From Wuchereria bancrofti (Eukaryota; Nematoda; Chromadorea; Rhabditida; Onchocercidae), in assembly GCA_005281725.1 (NCBI GenBank), contig SSBO01000009.1, positions 2,864,163 to 2,928,162 of the forward strand: a stretch of DNA of 64,000 bases, written 5' to 3'. How positions within the stretch are numbered: the stretch's first letter is position 1; each line of letters starts with the position of its first letter. Under the pieces are notes generated by a model. The model saw only the letters and a list, made by a program, of their open reading frames with translations. It was not told the DNA's origin and searched no databases. The position numbers were made by a program, and so were the translations under genes. This document shows positions 1-11,900 of the stretch, in pieces.

Positions 1-1
1 T

Positions 2-2957
2 GTTGACGTTTCCGTCTTGATTCTGGCACCAGAATCGGTTCAAGCATCGATTCTTTTAACTAAAGAAACTGAGAAGCAACCTCCGGAAGATATTGTCGAA
101 GAGGTTGCAAAACCAGAAAGCGAGGAAAAACCAGAAAAAGTGGTCGAAGAACTGAAGGAGACCGGAATCACCTTTGACCTGCAGAAACATCTCGAACATG
201 AAGTTGTTGACGTTTCCGTCTTGATTCTGGCTTCAGAATCGGTTCAAGCATCGATTCTTTTAGCTGATTATGTTGAGAAACAGCCCATAGAAGATGTCGT
301 GGAACAAGGTGTGAAACCAGAAAGCGAGGAAAAACCAAAGAAAGTGATGGATGAATTGAAGGAGACCGGAATCACCTTTGACCTGCAGAAACATCTCGAA
401 CATGAAGTTGTTGACGTTTCCGTCTTGATTCTGGCACCAGAATCGGTTCAAGCATCGATTCTTTTAACTAAAGAAACTGAGAAGCAACCTATACAAGATA
501 TTGTCGAAAAGGTTGCAAAACCAGAAAGTAAGAAAAAACCAAAGAAAGTGATCGATGAATTGAAGGAAACCGGAATCACATTTGATCTGCAGAAACATCT
601 CGAACATGAGGTTGTTGACGTTTCCGTTTGGATTTTGGGTTCAGAATCGGTTCAAGCATCTATTCTTTTAACTAAAGAATCTAAGAAGCAACCTATACAA
701 GATATTGTCGAAAAGGTTGCAAAACCAGAAAGTAAGAAAAAACCAAAGAAAGTGATCGATGAATCGAAGGAGACCGGAATCACATTTGATCTGCAGAAAC
801 ATCTCGAACATGAAGTTGTTGACGTTTCCGCCTTGATTCTGGCTTCAGAATCGGTTCAAGCATCGATTCTTTTAACTAAAGAAACTGAGAAGCAACCTCC
901 GGAAGATATTGTCGAAAAGGTTGCAAAACCAGAAAGTAAGAAAAAACCAAAGAAAGTGATCGATGAATCGAAGGAAACCGGAATCACATTTGATCTGCAG
1001 AAACATCTCGAACATGAAGTTGTTGACGTTTCCGCCTTGATTCTGGCTTCAGAATCGGTTCAAGCATCGATTCTTTTAACTAAAGAATCTAAGAAGCAAC
1101 CTATACAAGATATTGTCGAAAAGGTTGCAAAACCAGAAAGCAAGGAAAAACCAAAGAAAGTGATCGATGAATTGAAGGAGACCGGAATCACATTTGATCT
1201 GCAGAAACATCTCGAACATGAAGTTGTTGACGTTTCCGCCTTGATTCTGGCTTCAGAATCGGTTCAAGCATCGATTCTTTTAACTAAAGAAACTGAGAAG
1301 CAACCTCCGGAAGATATTGTCGAAAAGGTTGCAAAACCAGAAAGTAAGAAAAAACCAAAGAAAGTGATCGATGAATCGAAGGAAACCGGAATCACATTTG
1401 ATCTGCAGAAACATCTCGAACATGAAGTTGTTGACGTTTCCGCCTTGATTCTGGCTTCAGAATCGGTTCAAGCATCGATTCTTTTAACTAAAGAAACTGA
1501 GAAGCAACCTCCGGAAGATATTGTCGAAAAGGTTGCAAAACCAGAAAGTAGGAAGAAACCAAAGAAAGTGATCGATGAATCGAAGGAAACCGGAATCACA
1601 TTCTATCTGCAGAAACATCCGGAACATGAGGTTGTTGATGTTTCCGTTTTGATTCTGGCTTCAGAATCGGTTCAAGCATCGATTCTTTTAACTAAAGAAA
1701 CTGAGAAGCAACCTATACAAGATATTGTCGAAAAGGTTGCAAAACCAGAAAGTAAGAAAAAACCAAAGAAAGTGATCGATGAATTGAAGGAAACCGGAAT
1801 CACATTTGATCTGCAGAAACATCTCGAACATGAGGTTGTTGACGTTTCCGTTTGGATTTTGGGTTCAGAATCGGTTCAAGCATCTATTCTTTTAACTAAA
1901 GAATCTAAGAAGCAACCTGTACAAGATATTGTCGAAAAGGTTGCGAAACCAGAAAGTAAGAGAAAACCAAAGAAAGTGATCGATGAATTGAAGGAGACGG
2001 AAATTACTTTAGATTTGGAAAAAGGTCTCGAGCATGAATTTGTTGACGTATTCCTCGTCAATGCCGTTTCAGATTCGATGCAAGCTTTGGTTCGCCTAAC
2101 TAAAGAGCCAAAGATTGAAAAGCCAAAGGATGAAATTATTGAGAAGAAAATGGTAAAACCGAACAAAAAAACTACTGACGAACAGTCAGTAGGCAAACTG
2201 AAGGAGACGGAGGCCGCAATTAGTTTGGGAAAAGGTTTTGAGGGCGAACAGGTTTCAGGTTCGACCGAAGCTTTAGTCCCGTTAACAAAGGAGCTGAAGA
2301 GTGAAATTAAGAAGAAAGTGGTGAAACCAAAAGAGAAAGCTGTTAAGGAGAAACCGGGAGAAGCGATCGACGAGCTGAAGGGAAAGGAGATTATGTTGGG
2401 TTTGGAAAAATGTCAAGAGCATGAATTTGCTGGCTTATCCATAGTCAGTGTGATTTCAGAGTCGACCAGTGCTTCAGTTCTTTTAACAATGAAACCGCAG
2501 AATGAGATGTCTGAAGATTTAATTGCTGAGGGAAAAAATCTTTCTGCAGCAAGTGGGAGCTCACCAGGAACTGAATTTGATATGCGTCTGCCTAGAGTGA
2601 AGGCTATTCTAAACAAAGAAGTGTTGGTTTCACTGGGTGTCGAGAAACCGGCGGAAAATGGCTTTGCCGATACGATATCTACAAAAACTGATTTTTGTTG
2701 TTGTAGCCGTTCTGTTTATCTTCCTACTTTACAGAAAGCTACGACAGATATGAAGGAAGGACCAATGGAAAGACCAACAGAGTTGAACATGGTGAAAGGA
2801 AAACATTTGGAAGAAATTCCTGTTGAGACGATTTCTATCAATTTCGAATTCACAAAACAACGAACTCAAAAAATTGGTGTTTGTACTATTCTTAATTCTG
2901 AACGTCCAACGGAACAAATTGAACTTGTTGAAGAAATAATCCGACCAAGTCAATATG
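2..2957 (+). CDS. ttn-1: ttn-1 exon with 68-residue repeats and charged tail
   Basis: The frame is open from base 2 and contains no ATG that looks like a gene start, so the exon continues upstream. After the 204-bp array the frame carries decayed repeat-like units (2045-2640) rich in Lys, Glu and Pro, then less repetitive sequence with a Cys cluster (CEKCSACMSFC, about 2986-3018). It ends in a TAA at 3125-3127. The next exon is entered in phase 1, so I prefer a donor at 2957 (TATG/GTGAAA) or 3014 (TTTT/GTATGA). Alternatively TAA 3125 is a genuine C-terminus of a short isoform. The repeats are presumably elastic or spacer sequence comparable to the PEVK-like parts of nematode titins; that role is inferred. 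Confidence 0.75.
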
Positions 2958-5900
2958 GTGAAACTATTAGACTTTTATCAATTTGTGAAAAATGCTCCGC
3001 TTGCATGTCATTTTGTATGAAAGAGAAAAGTACTGAAATTGCGAGAACGATAGAACCTGATATTACGAGACGGTCGAAGGAGCGTTCGAAATCTGGTTGG
3101 TTCTATGATACTGTAATTAATTTGTAAATGATTCGATTTGTAATAATTACCGTAGAAATGCTGCATTATTTTAGCATTTATTTAATTTATTTTTCATATT
3201 GAATCTCTTCTTTCCTATGGTAGTTTTTCGCAAACCATTCAGTATTAAATAGTTTTTAAAATCTCAACTATTACCTATTTATAATCCTGTAATAGTTTTG
3301 AAAATCCCAATTATTATCTATTTATAATCTAATTGCAGTAATAGCTGACATTGAAGTAGACGCTGGTGAAGAAATGGCGACAACGGATGCAATTGTCGAT
3401 ATGTTGACAAGTTTCGAAGAAACTGAACTAGCTGTAAATGAATTTGTATCCGATTTTCTTGATGTTGATGTCAGTTTAGATGCTTTGATGGAGGAAGAAT
3501 TTATTGAAGTTATTGGTCCTGTCATCCATAATCAGGTATATGTCACAATTAATAAATTATTGAGACAGCTTCATCTCAAAGTAATTAGCATCTTATTAAT
3601 TTACATTTAACACAAATTAATAAGTCAATTCAATTTTACGCATAAACATTTCTCATGACCTCTAAAAAAATGACGAGACATGTTGAAGTATTGTTTTTAT
3701 TCTTTTACTAATTTAACTTAACTTATGATTTTTACTTCTATACATTTAATTTCAATGCTGTAAAACATTATAAAAAATGCTACTAATTATTATATTGTTG
3801 CCTGCAGTATTAGAATTTTCTACCTATCGCTGAAATGTGAAAACTATTAATTATATGTAATTAATTTGTCATTTTAGCTTGCTTTCTTAGTGGTTCAAAT
3901 GCCCACCGCAATTGCCAGCATTTCACAGCTCATTGAAGAAGTTAAAATGGTTGCTGCAAACGCAGAAGCTGAGATTTTGATATCTATAGCAAACAAAATT
4001 GAAATGCAACGGCTCAATCTTAAATTACAAAAAGCTGAGCAAAAATCACGTGAAAACTTTGGTACGTAATCCATAAATTTCTGAATTCTAAATTTTCCAC
4101 GACTCAATGAAACATGTCAAAATTTTATGTCAAAAATATAAGTTTTCGTAGAAAGTACTCTTACTTGCATACTATTTCTTTTCATCCATCTCTTGGTTAT
4201 TTTAGTTAACTGAATTCTAACTGTTCTTTCACAATTAGAATAGTTCTAATTCAACCAATCAAAATGTCTTCAATAAGGTTACGAGAAGATATGCCTTTAA
4301 CGAGGTGTCTCATGCAATGCTTACTCATTGATATTATCATAGTAAAATAAGATTAGCTGTACTTCATATAGAATCTAATCTATTTTAATAACACTCATAT
4401 AAATTCATCCTGCTGTCTATATATTGCATTTTTGATGATAGTAAAATAAAATTAATGAAGTTTTAGTTTTTAAATAATAAAGAATGTAAATTTTCATTAC
4501 AGATAAACTGAAAATTTTGAAAAAAATAGGGCAAAAAAGTATTTGCATAACTTACTGTTCTAAATCCATATTTAATTTTGTTTTTTTTCTTTTTTTTTTG
4601 TCCTTTTTCCTGAAAGCAATTATTATTAGCAGTAATTCCTGGTAATTTTTTCATTACCTTTGATAATGATATAGAAAATTTAACTTACTATCTTTTGTCA
4701 GTTATAAGCAAACAATAACAATAATTGGAGCTAGCTATCATTAACAAATAATTCATTGATATACTTTAACAATTTTTGACTGTTCTTTCACAATTAGAAT
4801 AGTTCTAATTCAACCTCACCATCATTTCGTATTTTCTTATATCTAACTGATCTGATATATAAGAATGTTTTGTTAATGAGTGTGAAAAAGCCTTAATAGA
4901 TGTAGTGAATAAATTGCTCACACTGTTTATTATATAATTTAAATATGTTTGCAAGCATAAAAAGACCATTGTGTATTTTGTACTAACTAATTTAACTAAT
5001 TTAAATTCATTTCAGAAACAGAAAAGAAACCAAAAGATATGAGAAAAAAATCACAAGAAATTGATGAGGTCAGTTATTTTTTCTTCTTTTAGCTACTTTT
5101 GTTGTTGCCAAATATTTTTGTTGCCAAATATTTATTCTTAAAAAAACATTTGCCAAATATTCCATGCTTAAAAAAATTTTTCGCAGCAAATTTCATTCAT
5201 TTAAAAGATAAATATTGGTAAAATTTTTATTTTATAGGAAAAGAAAGAGAAGCCTAAAGAAGTGGAAAAGAGGAAGAAGAAAGTACCAAAAGCGCTTATC
5301 ATTCCAGCAGAAATAAGCTCTAAATATGGTGACAAGAGTACACTTCTGTCCGAAACAACTATGACAACAGAAATTGCGATGGATGAAGTGGTGGCAAAAG
5401 TTGAAACATCACCAAAGAAATCTCTTTCTTCCTCTGTTGCAATGAAGATAGATTCAGCGAAGCGTCGTAAATCCATCAATCGTCGATCATCTTCCGCAGA
5501 AAAATTCATATTCAAAGAAGCTGATGATGGAACAAAATTGAAATTAGCTGAAGAAACCAGTTTGCCGCCGGTTTCTAAAACAGACAAAGAGGTAGAAGTG
5601 GAGTTACTTTTTAGACAAAAAGAATATTTGGAAAATATCGATCATATTTTCCCTGTTAAAGTTGTAGAAGAATTTGCACTCACTGTACAAGCAACAACAA
5701 CGAGTCGAAGGAAGAAGATGGAAAAAGCAAGAAAAGATTTGAAGGAAGAGAAGATGAATGAATTGGAAAAAATTGAAACGCAAACAATGAAAGAAAATGA
5801 AAATCAAGAAGCTTACGAACGTGCTCGAAAGAAGCGTATTGGATTTATTCAAGCGCCTGATAAAGAAATTATCGCATTCCGCGGTGATACAATCAAAATT

Positions 5901-8900
5901 GAATGCGAATTGGTAAATAATGATGATTTCATATGGCTCATTAATAATAAACCTGCAAGTGAGAATTCCAGATGCACTGAGGAAGTTAATTCATTGGTAA
6001 GAACGCTAACAATAGCAAATATTGCACCAGAAGATGATGAAATGACAATTGTTGCAAAAGTAGACGATATTATTGCTGAAACAATTATTCATGTAGAAGA
6101 TACACCAGCAGAGATTATCGAACCTTTACCACGTCGTAGTTTTGGCAAATGCGGTGATAATGTAACACTTGGAATATGTGTCACCCATCCAGCACAGTCT
6201 ATTGTTTGGGAATTCAATGGTGAGAAATTGTCGCATAGTGATGAGAATTATGTCATTGCCGAAGAAGGCAATATTTGCACATTAACAATCAAGAATGCTC
6301 TATATGATAATGCTGGACGTTATTCCATAAAAGTTGATTCGTTAGAAACTTCCACAATGTTAATAATGCAAGGAGCACCTATTATTGAGAAACCGGAATC
6401 GGAAAGTGTTAATTTTGAGACTCATGAAAATCTTCTTCTCAATATTCCTTATAAAGCAGTACCAGAACCAATAGTTGAATGTTTCTTTAATAATGAACCA
6501 TTGGTAGTTGGAACAAAATTAAAGCTTGAAATTATCAATGATATGGTTCAATTCTGTAAACGGAATGCTAATAAAAATGATATTGGTGAATATACTTTTA
6601 AAATCAGCAATGGATTTGGCGAAGCTACTAAAACTTTCACTGTTAATGTTAAAGGTAAAAGTTCATCATTGCTGTATTTAAAATTTTTACTTCCAAAATC
6701 CTTCATTTTTTTCAATATTTAAAGAAAGATTAAATAAACTGTAATCTGAAAATGTGAGGCGATACAATTTTTGAAAAATGAAACGATAGTGAAAATGGAA
6801 AATTGTAAATATAGTTTTTTATTTTTATTTTTTTATCACTTTTTTTTGCAACAATATTCTTTCACAGATGTATCTGGTGTTCCTGATAATCCGCGAATTA
6901 CGGATATTTCTTGTGACACGGTAAGTGTAGAATGGGATGCTCCAAAAAATGATGGTGGTAGCAAAATTATCGGTTATGTCATTCAGAAAAAAGAAATTGG
7001 TCGTCGAACATTCCACCATGTTATTCAGGTAAAGTGTTTTGATATATGTAAATGGCGAGAATCGAACTTGTTATGAACATGTTTGTTATTACTTTGCATT
7101 TTAATTTTTGTAGCCTGTTGAATGAAAAGTGATATTTCCTTCAGCTTTAAAAGTTCCATTTTGTAATAGTTGAACTATTCCATTTGTAGGTGACAGGTGA
7201 CAAGACCAATTGTCTGATTGAAGAGCTTGATGCCGACACCGAATACATCTTTCGTGTTGCTGCCATTAACAAGTATGGCACTGGAGAATTCGCCGAATTT
7301 CCTGTCATACATACTAATATAGCACCAGAAGAATTACAAGAAATACCGGAAGAGGAAAATGACTTAGAGGAAACTGTGGAAAAACTGGATGAAGAACACG
7401 AATTAATTGAACCGAAAAAGACAAAGATCAAGAAAGCTGTAAAGAAGGATGATATATCAGAAAAAGCTGAATCACTTGAAGACGAAGTGAAACACGTAGG
7501 TAGTGAGGAAATTGTTGCAGAAGACGATACTTCGCCAGCAAAACTAACAGAAGAAAGGAAGGTAGAAATGACAGAGTTTAAAGAAGATGCTGAAATCGTC
7601 AAAAATCTCGAACAGAATGAGATATTTGAACTCGAAGTAGGGAAAGTTGAAGAGAAATTGGCTGGAGTTGTAGGATCTGGAGAAGAAGTCACTGTGATGG
7701 ATAAGGAGGACGAAAAGTTGGATACTGTTGAAACTAAAAAACGAAAGCCGAAGAAAACAGAAATAACGAAATCAAAGAAGGAAAAGAAGCCTTCTGAGGA
7801 AATGATTCCGACAACAGAACAGAAATCTGTTGACCGTGCTGGAAATAACCTTAGCAAGACTTTAGAACCAGTAAATGAAATTATCAAAGATCATGCTGAA
7901 CAGAAGAATGGTGATAGGATTTTGTTGGAAGAAGAAAAAGCAGCTAAAGAGGAAATGAAATGTGGAAATGAAATAGACAGAAAAATATTAGATGAGAAAA
8001 GAGCGCATGTGGAAGAAACAGTTCCATCAGTTATTGATGAAAAAGAATTTAAGAAGAAACCTGATAAAAAAGCAGATGAAAAGAAGTGTTTAGATGTGGA
8101 ATTTGAGATGGAAGAAAATTTTGAAATAAAGAATGAAAAGGAGAAAGAAGTTGATATAAGTGACACTTCTGAGACTGTAAAAATTGATAAAAAAGCTGAA
8201 GAAATTGCATTAGAAAAAGAGCCAACGGTTAAGAAAAAAGAAATTAAGAAGAAATGTAGTAAGGAAAAAAGCCGAAAAACTACCGTTAAAAAATCTGAAG
8301 AACCAATGGTAGCCGTCGAGGTTACAGATGAAAATTTTGACGTACAGCTTCAGCAACAAGATATTATTGCAGAAGAAATGGTAACATCTGAAAAAATAAA
8401 GATTGAAGCGGAAAAAGGAGAAGTTGAGAATGATAGATTCGAGGGAAAGTCAAAAATTAAGAAAAAGGAGCAAGATGAGAAAAAAGGGGAGAAGACCGCT
8501 CAGGCGATCAGTATTGACGTATCCTTCAAAAGCACTCCAAGCATCGAGAATGTTGACTCAATTTTAAAAAGTAAGACTGCAATTTCTGCTAGTATGAAAG
8601 TTGTTTTGAAAGCAAAGAAATCAAAAACACTGATAAAAGAGAAACCAGAAGAAATAACCGAAACAGAGCAGGGAAAGCCTGAAGCTGAAAAACTGGAAGC
8701 AAAGTTGAAGACAGATAATAAAGTTGAAAAAGCAGAAGAACGTGGAAAAAAGAAATATGAAGAAGACAAACGTCTCGACTCGGAACAAGCAGTCGAGATA
8801 GGAAAGTCTGTGGAAGATAAAGAAGTGAAACCGAAAAAGAAGGCTACCGGGAAAAAAGTCTCTAAAAAAGCATTACAGAAGCCTAAGGCTGAAGAAGAAA

Positions 8901-11900
8901 AAGAAAAGACTAGAGATGAGGATACAAAACAGATTACGGATGAGGTTCAAGAGGAGAAACATGCAGAAGAGAAAAACGTGAACGGATTCAAAGATGAAGA
9001 AGTGAAGGAAGAAGAAAGTAATTCTGGTATCGATGTTACTATTAATATACCAGCAATTCCGGTAAGTGAAATGCCGGTACCGGAAGACGTTGGTGCAGCG
9101 ATATCAGTGTTGCAGACAGATGAGATACCAGTCATACGACGAATGCATAAACGTCTAGGTGGCTTTGCTGTTCTTCCAGACCAAGAAATTTTGGCATTAA
9201 GGAATGATACGGTCAAAATTGAGTGTGAAGTTCTTAATGAAGACGATAAGATTAATTGGACAATAAATGGAAAATCAATTACGGATGACGTACGATGTAC
9301 GGAAGTTGTGGATGGATATCTAAGAATTTTGCAAATTAAAAATGTTGTTCCAGAAGACACTGGTACCATCATTACAGCTAATCTTCATGAACATTCTGTA
9401 GAGAGTCGTTTGATTATTGAAGATATACCAGTGGAAATCATTAAAAAATTACCACGTAAGATAACCGGTAAATTGAATGATTTGATAAAATTATCAACAA
9501 CCGTATCACATATGGCTGAAAATTGCCAGTGGTTTTTTAATAATGAACAATTAATTAAAAATAACGATCATTATGAAGTAAATATTGAAGGAAATGTTTG
9601 CAATTTGCTGATAAAGAATTTAACTTACGATCAAGCAGGTCGTTATTCAATGAAAATAGATTCTGCAGAAACTTCAACTACCCTAATCGTTGAAGGTGCA
9701 CCAGTATTACATGAAATAGAAACAAGTGCAACAATGATCAACCTAGAATCACAAGATAATTTAGTACTTACAATACCATTTAAAGCAATACCGGAACCAA
9801 TTTTGGAATGTTTTCTTAACAATGAAAAAATTCCGAATAGTTCAAGGATACAACTCGATATTTTCAATGATAAAGTATGCTTCCGCAAACGTAAAGTGGA
9901 CAAAAGTGATGCTGGCGAGTATACGATCAAAATTAAAAATGATTTTGGCGAAGTCTCACAGACATTTTCTGTTAACATAAAAGGTCATTTTTTCCTTTTT
10001 TTTTTTTAAAAAATCAAAAATTAAATTAATTGTTATTTGATCTAAATTAGCAATAACTTTTTCCGTAAAGGATGTATTTTGTTCGGACATAGATAGATAT
10101 GCGATGGTAGTTGAATTAATATCACAGTGATACAGTTATGTTACTAATACGTTATGAGCATATCCTATCAATTATTAATTGTGAGAATTTATGCTAGCTG
10201 ATACGTTTAGCAGAAAAATGAAAAATAATCTTCAAATTTTTAAAACTTTCAAAAAAGAATTCTTTTAACATTATTTCAAAATTCGTCTTTTAGTATCATT
10301 TATGATGAACAGAAAGAAACTTCATTTATTTATATTGTTTGTTATTTATTTACCTAAAACTTTTTTTTTTAATGGCAACTTTGTATTTTATCTAAATATC
10401 AACTAATTTGTCATTACTAGCTGATATTAAAGTTTTACTCTCGCATTTCAGTGTTGTCATATATCCATTATTAACTTTTTATTCGTCTTTTTTCTTCTTT
10501 TTTTTCGAGCTATTATTACTATTACGTTAAAATAATATAATGTCGGATATATGTTGATATTAAACTGAAAAAGAATGTTGAAGTCCTATATAAACTTATT
10601 CTGAATGTGCTCATATAAAATCGAAAGTCAGATGTTTTTTTGAGAATACTTTTTTTATCTATCTCAAACTGATTTTCATCCGTTGTTTAATGCTACTGTT
10701 TACAACATTTCAATTAATTTGAATTAGATTTAAATTTGAATTTAACTATTCTGATGATTAATTACTACTTATTTAGTAAAATGATCATATCTTCGTTGTT
10801 CCAAAGAAAAATACATTTTTCATTTGAGAAAAATACATCCAAAGAAAAATACATTTTGCTTCTGCATCATGCATATAAAGTAACGTTTATAATATAATTA
10901 TAGATGTACCGGGGGCTCCTGAAAACGCACATATCACCGATATTGGCAGTTGCAGTGCTAAAGTTCATTGGGATGCTCCAAGTGATAACGGTGGTAGTGC
11001 GATCACAGGTTATATTGTGGAGAAAAAAGAAGAATCGAGAAGAGTTTATCATCGAGTTGCTCAGGTTTGTTGATTCGACTATCATTGTAATCAATTCGGT
11101 ATTAATCAAAGAGATCAGTTTATTATAATGCAGGTAGCAAGTGAGCAAATGGATTATTACATGGATGATCTGAAGATGAATACTTCATATATGATTCGAA
11201 TAGCAGCTATGAACAAATATGGCACTGGTGAATATTTGGAATGTATTTCGTTTAAAACATCTTTGCCATTTGAAGCACCGTCTGTGACACATCCGCCAGT
11301 CATCAGTAATGTCACCGATCAGGTGAGTAACATTCCCTCTTCAAATTACTTTTTTCTTTTTCTTGTTGTGTTAAATATCTCTTTATTGTATACTATAAAC
11401 AATTCTCTATGCTTTCTTTTTCTACATAAAAGATTGTATACTAATATAAATTATTAATTCACTGTATCAATTATTAGTAAACTAAACACTGATTGATCGT
11501 AATTTATCGATACTGATTTTTTCTCGTAATTTCTTGAAATTGATTTTTGTTATTGGTCGTACGATTTTGAAATTTTTACTTTTTTTGGAATGTCAACAAG
11601 TGACTCATTTAATATTAAGTGTATATACTCATTTAATATTAAGTGTATATATATATATATATAAGAAAGCTATTAGAATATAAATAAACATATATCTGAA
11701 AGAATTATGACCCATTTCGAATTTTACATTATTATCTGCTTCATCCAGATCATTGTAGTATGACTGATAAATGTTATGGCCTAGAGTTTCCTCTCCTATT
11801 TGAATAATATGCTTTTTTTTTCAGAGTTGTACATTAAAGTGGCCTCAAGTAACAGAAGATGGTGATTCACCAATTTATGGATATGATTTGTTCGTACGAA

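Noticed and set aside
260..451. Minus-strand open frames across the repeat array and the Lys/Glu regions (for example 260-451, 1876-2196, 7147-7887, 15355-15735)
   Set aside because: Reverse complements of Lys/Glu-rich codons, giving Phe/Ser-rich nonsense; they overlap strong plus-strand coding.
3374..3610. Stand-alone small gene
   Set aside because: It is an exon: the frame is open upstream to an acceptor (TTGCAG) and stops being coding-like after a donor at 3536.
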